Made by a program: the position numbers and the translations under genes. From Capillibacterium thermochitinicola (lineage in GTDB: Bacteria > Bacillota > UBA4882 > UBA10575): a stretch of DNA of 64,000 bases. The stretch lies in contig NZ_JAAKDE010000014.1 in assembly GCF_013664685.1 (NCBI RefSeq), forward strand, positions 41,104 through 105,103, given 5' to 3'. Numbering within the stretch: the stretch's first letter is position 1; the number at the start of each line of letters is the position of its first letter. Shown piece by piece: positions 46,204-53,856 of this stretch. The notes beneath the pieces are model-generated. The model searched no databases. It had not been told where the DNA came from and saw only the letters and a list, made by a program, of their open reading frames with translations.

Positions 46204-48313
46204 GATAGATATATAACCGCCTTACAAACCCCAACCGCTTCCAAAGTTTTTTCAGAAGGGGGGTAACGTAATAGTCGAGACCAAAGATGCTGCCCGCCCC
46301 CCAGAGCAGGGCGATGGCCGCAAAGAACATCCAGAAAGTTGACAGATACAAACCGGTGGTGGTCATGAACATAAACAGCAAGACAAGCGCCAAGGCACTG
46401 GCCGGAGTCGTAAACAGGCCCGCAATTAACGCCAGGCCGATCAGAATTTCGGCTGCTACAACGAAAATCTGCATGGCCATCTGCATCCAGTCGTACGGCA
46501 AAACAAAAGTGTTAATAAACCAGTTTAAAATGGGAATGTCCAGTTTGAAAGCAAAATCGGCCAGCGTGGACTGGACAAGCGACTTGCCGCTGACAAAGAT
46601 CATTTTGAATAGACCGAAGATATTCCAGTTCATAAGGACGGTCCCCACGGAAGCAACGGCCTGCGGAACCGCCTGGGTAGCCGAGGCCACCGCATCAGCC
46701 ACCGCCGATACAGCCTCCGTCGCCGCCGCCACCGCATCCGGAGCAGCGCTCGTTATGGTATTCGTAGCCGCTGCTACGGCGTCGGCAACGGGAGCCGCAA
46801 CCTCAGTGGCCGCCGAGACCGCGTCGTTTAAGGCTGCCGCCGCGGTCGTCGCAGAGTTAACCCCGTCGGTTGCCTTCCCCAGGATCATATCGTACCAGGC
46901 GTTGGCCCCACCAAAAAAGCCGGTGAGTTTGGGCGAACGCAACCACCCACCCACGATCTTCATAACACCTTCGAAGAGCCAGACTCCACCGAGCCATAGC
47001 CGGATGGGAACCAGAAGAAAACTGGGGGTCCGGTTGCTCAAGTGTCCACCAACAAAACTCCGTTTATTACGGATAGTGAAAAATTCATGCTTAAGGTAGC
47101 TGAATATTTTGTTCCACCCAAGCACCTGGGCGAAATAGACGATATTGATGAAGTGTTTGGTGAACATCGCCGGGAAGGACGGGAGATTTACCATGAACCC
47201 CGGCAGACCAACCCGGGCGACCCCGTAACGGCCGCCGATACAGATCATCACCCCGTGGAAGGAAGGCTTATACTCCTTCAGTTGGCCTTTACCGGTGATC
47301 GAAACATAGATATTATGCGCTACAATAGCGGAGCTTTGCTCACAGTTTTCCACCATCTGCGGTACCGGCTCGGAAGCGCCTGCAGGGATGTAATTTATAT
47401 TATCACCGGCCACATATAGTCTTTCATCATCGACACTGCGGAGGTATTTATCGGTGTCCAACCGCCCCCGTGCCGCCGTGGTCACGGTATCCTCCGGCTT
47501 AAAGTCGACATGGGCCGATTCAATCCCCGCCACCCAAATCACCGTACCGGCAGTCTGCCTGCTAACCTGCTCCCCGGTACTCAAGTCAATGTAATCCGGA
47601 CCTATCGCCACAACCTTGGTGTTAAGGAGCATCCGGACGCCCATCTTTTCCAGGCGACGCTGTATTTTAACCGAAAGCTTTTCCGGAAGGGTCGGCACGG
47701 GACGTGGAACAAGGTCGACGTTGAATAAAGAGACCTCCTTCCGGTCAATCTCAAACCGCTCGCATAAAATCGGCACGTATTCGGCAAGTTCCCCGGCCAT
47801 CTCCACCCCCGTCAAGCCGGCACCAACAATATGGAAAGTAAGCAGTCTGCTTCTTTCCTGCTGGTTGGTTTCGGCCGCCGCCCGGCGGAAACGGTCAAGA
47901 ATGTGTTCCCGCAACCGGACTGCATCTTCATAAGACCAAAGCGGGAAAGTATACTCTTTTGCTCCTGGAATCCCAAAATAAGTCGGGCGTGACCCAACCG
48001 CCATCACTAAATAGTCGTAGTCATACGTTCCGCTACGACCAAGAACCTTTTTCTGCTGGAGGTCAACCTCTTCGATGAAGTCTTGAACAAAATTGATATT
48101 ACGACCGGCAAAGATCTTGCGAAAGCTTATTCTAATGCTGTCCTCTTCAACTCTTCCCGCCGCGACCTCATGTAGTTCGGTAAGCATTGTATGAAAGGGG
48201 TTTTTGTCGATAATTGTAATCGAAGTTGTCGGATCCTTCTTAAATTTTTTGGCCAATTTCTTGGCAGTCAGAACACCGGCGTAACCACCGCCAATGATTA
48301 CAATTTTTGGCAT
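46196..48313 (-). CDS. Type II NADH dehydrogenase with C-terminal DoxX-like membrane domain
   Basis: A 705-residue protein. Residues 1-420 form an NDH-2 flavoprotein: FAD-binding IIGGGYAGVLTAKKL, second Rossmann motif VGAGLTGVEMAGELAEY, and FAD contact VAGDNINY. The C-terminal region adds membrane helices (about 440-470 and 600-690) like DoxX proteins. Between them lies an Ala/Val/Thr-rich stretch of roughly 90 residues (475-565). NDH-2 passes electrons from NADH to quinone. A membrane-domain NDH-2 (Ndh2) starts the Listeria extracellular electron-transfer pathway; here it is the first gene of the operon. ATG 48313 is favoured with AAAGGA about 11 bases upstream. Strong promoter at 48393-48422. 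Confidence 0.88.
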   Translation of the reverse strand: MPKIVIIGGGYAGVLTAKKLAKKFKKDPTTSITIIDKNPFHTMLTELHEVAAGRVEEDSIRISFRKIFAGRNINFVQDFIEEVDLQQKKVLGRSGTYDYDYLVMAVGSRPTYFGIPGAKEYTFPLWSYEDAVRLREHILDRFRRAAAETNQQERSRLLTFHIVGAGLTGVEMAGELAEYVPILCERFEIDRKEVSLFNVDLVPRPVPTLPEKLSVKIQRRLEKMGVRMLLNTKVVAIGPDYIDLSTGEQVSRQTAGTVIWVAGIESAHVDFKPEDTVTTAARGRLDTDKYLRSVDDERLYVAGDNINYIPAGASEPVPQMVENCEQSSAIVAHNIYVSITGKGQLKEYKPSFHGVMICIGGRYGVARVGLPGFMVNLPSFPAMFTKHFINIVYFAQVLGWNKIFSYLKHEFFTIRNKRSFVGGHLSNRTPSFLLVPIRLWLGGVWLFEGVMKIVGGWLRSPKLTGFFGGANAWYDMILGKATDGVNSATTAAAALNDAVSAATEVAAPVADAVAAATNTITSAAPDAVAAATEAVSAVADAVASATQAVPQAVASVGTVLMNWNIFGLFKMIFVSGKSLVQSTLADFAFKLDIPILNWFINTFVLPYDWMQMAMQIFVVAAEILIGLALIAGLFTTPASALALVLLFMFMTTTGLYLSTFWMFFAAIALLWGAGSIFGLDYYVTPLLKKLWKRLGFVRRLYIYHD

Positions 48314-48392
48314 TACATTGATCATCCTTTCACAATCTCTCATATAATTTTAGAGTGAAGAGCAGCAGTTTCATGTTGCTATCCCAAAGCAA

Positions 48393-48422
48393 ATTATAAT
48401 ATCGACAACATATATAAGTCAA
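48393..48422 (-). promoter_or_regulatory. Promoter of the electron-transfer operon
   Basis: On the minus strand, TTGACT (48417-48422), an 18-base spacer and TATAAT (48393-48398). The leader would be about 70 bases. No regulator site is obvious. Confidence 0.7.
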
Positions 48423-48520
48423 TGCAATAACGAATATGCCTTTTAAAAAAAGATGGTAGTTCGGAGCAGGCTGCCGATAATGTCAATATTTGTAATATGA
48501 AATCTGTCGACATATTTCTC

Positions 48521-48557
48521 ACAATAAAAGCAGGACCGTTAAGCAACTGTCCTGCTT
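48521..48557 (-). terminator. Leftward terminator downstream of the M48 gene
   Basis: AAGCAGGAC (48528-48536) pairs with GTCCTGCTT (48549-48557); on the minus strand it runs into TTTTATTGT. It lies about 250 bases past the M48 stop. Confidence 0.7.
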
Positions 48558-48811
48558 GATAAAGGGAGATTGGATATGGGTATGCTTCCATGTGTTATCG
48601 TTTCTAGCAATGGGCACCACTTAAATGGTATCACTATTATAAGGACATGTCAACATTCGTCGACTACAGCTGGCCAAGACTGTCGTTGACGAACACCGCC
48701 GACTGGTATCGTTTCCCCCCGGAAATACTGGCGCGGGTCGCCGACCGGATTGTCAGTGAAGTACCCCAATTCAACAGGGTGGTTTACGACATTACCGCAA
48801 ACCCCCCGCCA

Positions 48812-49567
48812 CTATTGGGTGGGAGTAGGCGGGAGTGCCTTAATCCTTTTAATCCGTTCCGAGGTCGGCGGATGGGTGGAGAAAAGCTGGAGGATGCCCG
48901 GGTTCCCCCCGCCGCCGCTCTCCTCGACCAACCGGTACCAAAAATTAAGAATCTCGGTCCGGGAATAACCGGCCCGCTCCATAAAATAAACGCCGTAACG
49001 GTCGGCTTCGTATTCGGCTTCCCGGCCGTATCCCAACTGTGTCAAGTTGATGGCCAAATTACCGATCTTGGTAATCTGTTCGCCGGCGTCCTTTAAAAAG
49101 ATCTGCAGCAAAAGAGCCATCCCAACCTGCCGTTTGATGGCACTCATCCCGTGTTTACGGTCCACGTGGGCTATTTCATGAGCGAGCACTCCGGCCAGTT
49201 CCCCATCGCTTTGCACGTACGACAGCAAACCAGTATGGACAAAGATGTAACCGGCCGGCAGCGCAAAGGCGTTTACCGAAGCTTCCTCAACCACCGTCAA
49301 GGTAAACTTCAATTCTTTGCGGCGGGAGCAAACCTGGACCAAACGGTTGAAGATGTTATTTAAACGCTCCATCTCCGCCTCCGGTAACTCAACCACTTTC
49401 ATCTGGGCAATGATGCTTTCGTAACTGTTCCGGCCAATCTGTTTTTCCAGATTGAGCTCCATATCAGCGAAGAAAGAAGCAGTGTTTCCCGGCAGACTCA
49501 AGGTTAAAGCCAAAAAAATAAGGAGACTGCATAAGAGGATAAGCTTTATGCGGTACCTGACCTTCAC
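48812..49567 (-). CDS. M48-family zinc metalloprotease, exported
   Basis: A 251-residue protein. An N-terminal signal or anchor helix (about 5-25) is followed by an M48 domain with zinc site HEIAH (His130, Glu131, His134) and the third-ligand region [33 protein letters not shown] is family-typical. Start is GTG 49567 with GGGAGG ten bases upstream; the frame opens 14 codons earlier. It resembles BepA/LoiP- or Oma1-like peptidases that degrade misfolded envelope proteins. Confidence 0.88.
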   Translation of the reverse strand: MKVRYRIKLILLCSLLIFLALTLSLPGNTASFFADMELNLEKQIGRNSYESIIAQMKVVELPEAEMERLNNIFNRLVQVCSRRKELKFTLTVVEEASVNAFALPAGYIFVHTGLLSYVQSDGELAGVLAHEIAHVDRKHGMSAIKRQVGMALLLQIFLKDAGEQITKIGNLAINLTQLGYGREAEYEADRYGVYFMERAGYSRTEILNFWYRLVEESGGGGNPGILQLFSTHPPTSERIKRIKALPPTPTQ

Positions 49568-49745
49568 TTCCGCTTTCCCTCCCGACCAATATTTGTAACG
49601 CACAATCATTATTCGCGCCGGGGAAGTTTTTCCCTGCCCGCGCGCTTTTTTTGTCCGGAATTAAACATTTTCGCCCCATACCCAGCAATAGCCTACATTT
49701 TTCGTGTCTGCTTCCCGGATTATTTACGCATTATTCGTTCATTAT

Positions 49746-49774
49746 TTGACTATTTATTTATTAGTAATTATAAG
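49746..49774 (+). promoter_or_regulatory. Consensus promoter for the SatD-like gene
   Basis: TTGACT (49746-49751), a 17-base spacer and TATAAG (49769-49774). Because transcription would begin near 49782, any start codon upstream of that is excluded. Confidence 0.7.
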
Positions 49775-49877
49775 TAATTTATTAGTAACGGTTCTTATAC
49801 CAACCGCAGACCGAAAGGAATTTCCCCAAAGATTGCGAATTATATATAGAAGTTTCGAAAAAGAAGGAGGGGTTAAC

Positions 49878-50576
49878 TTGCCCCCTACTCTTTATGCCGT
49901 GGTTAAATTGGCCTTGCAAAACAAAGGTTCGCGGCCCCCGGAAGGTACCGGAAGCAAGATATTACAGGAGGCCGCCGCTTTACTGAATAGTGCTTTTCGC
50001 CCTTTTCTCGCCGGTAATTTCAACGCAGACGACACCGAAGTAAAAGGTATTCTGATGGTCCAGGAAACGCCCCGTCTGATCCAGTTAATTCAGTTGGTTG
50101 ATTTGGAAATGAATCCGGCCCGTTTTAATTACGCGTTAGGTGTAGGCAGCATCAGCGGCAAAATGGACCCCGAGGCCTATGAAGAAAGCGGGCCGGCGTG
50201 GACCCGCGTCAACCGGGCACTAAAAGAAGCCGCCCGCGGCAACCAGGATATCGTGGTCCGTCTTCCCTCGTCTTTTTTGACCAGAACCGTAAACACCCTT
50301 TTCGCCATCGAAAGTGATCTCCGTAACAATTGGAGCGAAGCCCACCGGGAGGCAATCAAACTGGTCCGCCGCGGCCGGACGCAAGTGGAGATGGCTGAGC
50401 TTTTAGGGGTAACCCAGGCCGCCATCAGTCAACGCCTGAAACACGCCCGTTGGGACCGGTACTTGGAAGTCTGCGCCACCCTCGACGAACTTTTGACCCA
50501 AGCCCGCTGGAAGGTCCTGCTCCCGTGGGACCTGCGTAAAGACCAGAAAAAAAAGGGCGCGGCCAAGGAGATTTAA
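49878..50576 (+). CDS. SatD-like helix-turn-helix protein
   Basis: A 232-residue protein. An alpha/beta N-terminal domain (YAVVKLALQNKGS, FNADDTEVKGIL, FNYALGVGSISG) fits the SatD family, followed by a C-terminal helix-turn-helix (QVEMAELLGVTQAAISQRLKH, about 170-190). Start is TTG 49878 with AAGGAGG seven bases upstream; the frame runs 58 codons further, but a consensus promoter lies inside that extension and homologues begin at this point. The family's usual GD-DS motif at the first strand is replaced by VK-NK. Its end overlaps the convergent PHP gene by four bases. Probably a regulator, target unknown. Confidence 0.7.
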   Translation: MPPTLYAVVKLALQNKGSRPPEGTGSKILQEAAALLNSAFRPFLAGNFNADDTEVKGILMVQETPRLIQLIQLVDLEMNPARFNYALGVGSISGKMDPEAYEESGPAWTRVNRALKEAARGNQDIVVRLPSSFLTRTVNTLFAIESDLRNNWSEAHREAIKLVRRGRTQVEMAELLGVTQAAISQRLKHARWDRYLEVCATLDELLTQARWKVLLPWDLRKDQKKKGAAKEI

Positions 50577-51253
50577 TCCTTGGCGCACCCTTTTATCTTG
50601 CGCAGCAATTTCTGCGGGTTTTCGCACATTACTTGTTCAAGTTCGGCGGCGTCAAGACCGGCTCCCCGCCCGACACGGGACACAAACTCCCACGTCAATA
50701 AATCAGAAGGTTGATGGCCATCCGAATTAATTAAAAGATGCGCTCCGGTTTTCCGGGCTAGCGCCGCCACATGCCCATTGGCGAGGCAATGACCCCGGCG
50801 GGACGAAAGTTCAAGAAATACACCGTTTTCGACGGCCAGCCTCGCTTCCTCTTCGGTGAGCAAACCGGGATGGGCCAGGACATCCACCTCCGGGCAACTC
50901 ACGGCCGCCCGGTTGGTACCCGGTTCCACCGGTTCGACAAGGGTTTCCCCGTGTACTACCACCAGATCGGCCCCTAAGTCCTTTGCCCGCTTCGCCAGTT
51001 CGGAAATGGCGGCGGCGGGAACATGAGTGAGCTCCACCCCCACCAGGATCTTGATTGCCCAGTATTTTTCCGCCAGCCGGCGTTCTTCCCGCAGTTCCGC
51101 CAGGACCCTTTCCATCGTGCCAAGGCCGACATGGTCGGTGAGGCCAATCACTTGGTACCCGTTGAGAAACGCCCGGTGAATCAGTTCGCAGGGCGAGAGG
51201 ACGCCGTCACTGAGAAAAGTATGCGTATGTAGATCGGCAATTGTCTTGATCAT
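50573..51253 (-). CDS. PHP-domain phosphoesterase (histidinol-phosphatase-like)
   Basis: A 226-residue PHP protein. The N-terminal metal motif DLHTHTFLSDG, the VIGLTDHVG histidine, GVELTHV, VVHGE and the closing NSDGHQPSDLLTW motifs are all present, so the trinuclear metal site looks complete. It is related to YcdX/PolX-PHP-type phosphatases; substrate unknown. ATG 51253 has GGAGG six bases upstream; the frame opens 40 codons earlier without one. Confidence 0.85.
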   Translation of the reverse strand: MIKTIADLHTHTFLSDGVLSPCELIHRAFLNGYQVIGLTDHVGLGTMERVLAELREERRLAEKYWAIKILVGVELTHVPAAAISELAKRAKDLGADLVVVHGETLVEPVEPGTNRAAVSCPEVDVLAHPGLLTEEEARLAVENGVFLELSSRRGHCLANGHVAALARKTGAHLLINSDGHQPSDLLTWEFVSRVGRGAGLDAAELEQVMCENPQKLLRKIKGCAKD

Positions 51254-51385
51254 ATTCCGCCTCCTTCTTTGCTGATCATGATACCTGTTACACCCGGTCG
51301 ACCGACCAAAAGGCTTGTCCGCTTCTTGAACAAAAAAATCAAACAACTCCTTGCCGACCGCAGCGAGATGCAACCACGGGCCGGA

Positions 51386-51667
51386 CTAATGTCCCCCGGA
51401 AAGATCGATGTAAGTATTGGCTTCTACCTTTTCGGGCAGTTCAACCAGGATGACATCGGAACCAATCTTCTTGATTTGCCGCCAGGGGATGATAATCTCC
51501 TCGTTGCGGCCAAGTAGCCACCGAAAACGGCCCGGTGCGGGCAAGACCAGGGCAAGGATCTTGCCTGATACGGGATCAATCTCTAAATCACTGGTGAATC
51601 CCAGTTTTTTTCCGTCTAAAATATTAATGACTTCCCGTTCTCTTAATTCCGATGTTTTCGCCAGCAC
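51386..51667 (-). CDS. PRC-barrel protein, YlmC/YmxH family
   Basis: A 93-residue protein with the YlmC/YmxH pattern: SELREREVINILDGKKLGFTSDLEID, then a WLLGRNEEIIIPW strand and IKKIGSDVILVE. Members are small spore-associated PRC-barrel proteins of Firmicutes. Start is GTG 51667 with GGGGGGAG five bases upstream; the ATG five codons earlier has no site. Confidence 0.85.
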   Translation of the reverse strand: MLAKTSELREREVINILDGKKLGFTSDLEIDPVSGKILALVLPAPGRFRWLLGRNEEIIIPWRQIKKIGSDVILVELPEKVEANTYIDLSGGH

Positions 51668-51721
51668 CCCGACTCCCCCCATTGGTATAGTATATGTGGG
51701 GGCACAAAAGGGTGTGCCGGT

Positions 51722-52513
51722 TTACGCCTCCCGCGTAAAGACAAAAAAGATCCGCTCGTCTTTCGGTTGGTGGGGCTGCTGCGTAAAGGCGCTAAAACAA
51801 CGCACCCGGGAAAACCCGGCCTTCAACGCCGCCTCTTCAATTTCAGCCGGTTCATACCAGCGTTGGCAGTGGATCTCCCGGAAATGGCGGAAAAGATCGC
51901 CCTTTTCCCGGGCAAAGAAATCAATCTCCATCCGGCAAAGGCGGGCGGCCGGTTCCAAGTAATTGGCCCAAATATAAGCAGAGTTTTCAAAGACGGCACA
52001 AAAAGTATTGTCACCCAGGATTTCCCGGTATTTATATTCCGTGTTAAAGTCGGCAATGGCGATCCCGCCCGGTAACAGGTGGTGGTAGATATGGACCAAT
52101 ACCTGTTGCAACTCACCATAAAGTAACAGGTAATTAAGGCTGTCACACAGACAAGTAATCAACGGAAACTGTTCATCAAGATCCAGTTCCCGGATATCCT
52201 GGTGGAAAAGCCGGTAGTCTCCCTTGATCCGCCCCAGTTTATCCCCGGCGATCGCCAGCATCGAAGGAGACTGGTCGACTCCCGTTACCTTCCACCCTTT
52301 CTCCATCATTAACGCCATAAAGCTCCCGGTACCGCAGGCCAAATCCAAAAGCGAGCGGCCAGGAGCTTTCCCCGAAAAAGCCGTATGGTTTTGGTATAAA
52401 AAAAGAACATACTCCACCCAGGCCGGGTAATCAAGTTCACGCATCATCTCATCATAGACCAAGGCAAAATCCCGGTAGGCTTGGTTTACACCGTTTTGTT
52501 CAAATGACGGCAT
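51722..52513 (-). CDS. SAM-dependent methyltransferase
   Basis: A 263-residue class I methyltransferase: YDEMMRELDYPAWVEYV, glycine-rich motif I LLDLACGTGSFMALM, motif II VTGVDQSPSML, and a DFNTEYKYREI strand. It matches the CypM/YqeM-like Firmicute group; the substrate is unknown. ATG 52513 has GGGAGG nine bases upstream and overlaps the end of the NusG-II gene by 14 bases, so the two are coupled. Confidence 0.88.
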   Translation of the reverse strand: MPSFEQNGVNQAYRDFALVYDEMMRELDYPAWVEYVLFLYQNHTAFSGKAPGRSLLDLACGTGSFMALMMEKGWKVTGVDQSPSMLAIAGDKLGRIKGDYRLFHQDIRELDLDEQFPLITCLCDSLNYLLLYGELQQVLVHIYHHLLPGGIAIADFNTEYKYREILGDNTFCAVFENSAYIWANYLEPAARLCRMEIDFFAREKGDLFRHFREIHCQRWYEPAEIEEAALKAGFSRVRCFSAFTQQPHQPKDERIFFVFTREA

Positions 52514-52874
52514 CGACACCATCCTCCCGCTCTTCAATCCGGATCACAAGTTTGTTGGGAACACAAATGATCGCTTCCCCCGGTTGTTTAATCCACCCGG
52601 TCCGGATACAGATCCGTTCCGGACAGAAATAATCCTCCGTGGGCGCCAGACGGACGGCCCCGTCCCTCACTTCGATCGTTGCCACGCCGCCCGCCACTTG
52701 TACTTGCTCGGTTCTGATCTCCGTCTCCGTCAGGGGAAAACTGAAGAGGAGCTCGCCGTCGCGAAAGACTTGGACCTGCCGTTCAGACGAAGGAGCGGGC
52801 CAAGCCTGCCAAGCCAATAAGAAAAGGCCAACCCCGATAAGGAGCCAGAACAGCCAGCGGTCCCCTTTGGTCAT
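52500..52874 (-). CDS. NusG domain II-containing membrane-anchored protein
   Basis: A 124-residue protein: one N-terminal membrane helix (about 7-26) and a small beta domain with the conserved CPERICIRTGWI...PGEAIICVPNKLVI motif of the NusG_II family (PF07009). Found in many anaerobic Firmicutes, often near electron-transfer genes. ATG 52874 follows GGGAGGAG; function unknown. Confidence 0.85.
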   Translation of the reverse strand: MTKGDRWLFWLLIGVGLFLLAWQAWPAPSSERQVQVFRDGELLFSFPLTETEIRTEQVQVAGGVATIEVRDGAVRLAPTEDYFCPERICIRTGWIKQPGEAIICVPNKLVIRIEEREDGVDAVI

Positions 52875-52919
52875 CTCCGCTCCTCCCTCCATCCGCAGTA
52901 GCTTTTACAACGACAATTA

Positions 52920-53204
52920 TTACGCAATCTCCAACCAGGTTTTCCAAAGAGTATAAACTCCGATCCCAATAAAAAGAAAGGCCGCACCTAAACGCATATA
53001 TAGAGGAGGAATGTATTTGGTCAATACTCCACCAAACAACACACCAATTAAAGTCACCAATGCCAAGCCCAAGGAGGCTCCAAGAAAGACCGCCCATGGT
53101 GCCCTGGATTGCGAAACCAGAGAAAAGACGGCCAGTTGCGTTTTATCCCCTAACTCGGCGAAAAAAATCGTACATAAAGAGAAGAAAAAAACCTTCCAGT
53201 CCAC
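52920..53204 (-). CDS. TMEM165/GDT1-family cation exporter half (UPF0016)
   Basis: A 94-residue protein with three hydrophobic helices and the family signature ELGDKTQLA near residue 17. Full-length members have two such repeats; single-repeat bacterial forms act as dimers and export Mn2+ or exchange Ca2+. GTG start after GAAGGTG. I looked for a manganese yybP-ykoY riboswitch upstream and did not see one. Confidence 0.85.
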   Translation of the reverse strand: MDWKVFFFSLCTIFFAELGDKTQLAVFSLVSQSRAPWAVFLGASLGLALVTLIGVLFGGVLTKYIPPLYMRLGAAFLFIGIGVYTLWKTWLEIA

Positions 53205-53455
53205 GCTTTCACCTTCTTCTAAAATTATCGGTCTCTTCGGGTATCATTTCCAGAGTCAAGGTATGGTATTTATTTCTGTCCACAACATATTTTAAGGTTG
53301 AGCAAAAAATACCTTGTCTCTTGTCCCTTCGTGAGCTTTCTTTTGTCCGGCGGGCCAATTGCAATACTTAGCATATCTGCCTTCACCGGAATGGACCAGC
53401 GTGGACCGTAGACTGGAAATTAGCTGCATGGCAATCGCCAAAAGGGTGCTAAAAC

Positions 53456-53478
53456 AAAAAAGGGCTAACTGCCCTTTT
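53456..53478 (-). terminator. Terminator of tRNA-His
   Basis: AAAGGGC and GCCCTTT stem around TAACT; on the minus strand it ends in TTTTTTGTTTT. Confidence 0.8.
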
Positions 53479-53489
53479 CATCATGTTGG

Positions 53490-53564
53490 GGTGAACGGAG
53501 GGATTCGAACCCTCGACCTCCAGGGCCACAACCTGGCGCTCTAACCAACTGAGCTACGCCCACC
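53490..53564 (-). tRNA. tRNA-His (GUG)
   Basis: Folds as a complete cloverleaf on the minus strand: acceptor GGTGGGC/GTTCACC, D-loop AGCTCAGTTGGTTAGAGC, anticodon loop TTGTGGC (anticodon GTG, 53527-53529), T-arm GAGGGTTCGAATCCCTC. No CCA is encoded. Promoter and terminator flank it. Confidence 0.97.
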
Positions 53565-53577
53565 ATACGCAAAAATT

Positions 53578-53606
53578 ATAGTAACACATCTTTGCTTTTT
53601 CGTCAA
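53578..53606 (-). promoter_or_regulatory. Promoter of tRNA-His
   Basis: On the minus strand, TTGACG (53601-53606), a 17-base spacer and TACTAT (53578-53583), with TATAAT three bases on. Transcription would begin just before the tRNA. Confidence 0.7.
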
Positions 53607-53700
53607 GGCGTTTTTCGCGCCGCGTAAACATTAATGTTGAATAATGGCGTGATCAGATCCTTAGTTTCCCCACCATAAATTCAACAACATCTTCTGGTAG

Positions 53701-53739
53701 TCAAAGATCCAGACACCAGCCGAATCCTTCTTTTACCAT
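53701..53739 (-). CDS. Candidate 12-residue micro-protein MVKEGFGWCLDL
   Basis: A 12-codon frame with an almost perfect ribosome site (GGAGGTGG, seven bases before ATG) and a plausible promoter 60 bases upstream. The peptide has an aromatic/Cys core (GFGWC) and ends at TGA. It is transcribed divergently from a three-gene FtsX-type exporter. It might be a secreted or modified peptide, a leader peptide or chance. I do not recognise the sequence. Confidence 0.4.
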   Translation of the reverse strand: MVKEGFGWCLDL

Positions 53740-53775
53740 TATTTAACCACCTCCACTCCTTTTTACCTTTTTAGG

Positions 53776-53804
53776 AACATATTGTTACTGTATAATAAAA
53801 CCAA
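53776..53804 (-). promoter_or_regulatory. Promoter candidate of the micro-ORF, overlapping one for the exporter
   Basis: On the minus strand, TTGGTT (53799-53804), a 17-base spacer and TATGTT (53776-53781). On the plus strand a TATAAT (53791-53796) lies inside the same stretch and could serve the exporter genes. An imperfect CCCCTGGCG/CGCCGGGG hairpin lies between this and the exporter start. Confidence 0.4.
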
Positions 53805-53856
53805 CGGTAAATATTGATTATATTACCCCTGGCGTCGCAACGCGTCGCCGGGGAGA

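Larger units (their letters stand above)
48314..48811. other. Gap between NDH-2 and the M48 protease
   Basis: Nearly 500 bases. It holds the NDH-2 promoter, a leftward terminator hairpin and, on the plus strand, only a 37-codon frame (48576-48689) that has a reasonable ribosome site but no visible promoter. I do not call a gene. Confidence 0.4.

Noticed and set aside
48576..48689. 37-codon frame with a GGGAG site on the plus strand
   Set aside because: No visible promoter, no recognisable protein features, and it follows a leftward terminator; evidence is too thin.
53205..53480. yybP-ykoY manganese riboswitch upstream of the TMEM165-type gene
   Set aside because: I found neither the conserved GGGGAGUAG-type core nor a matching hairpin order in the 275 bases upstream.
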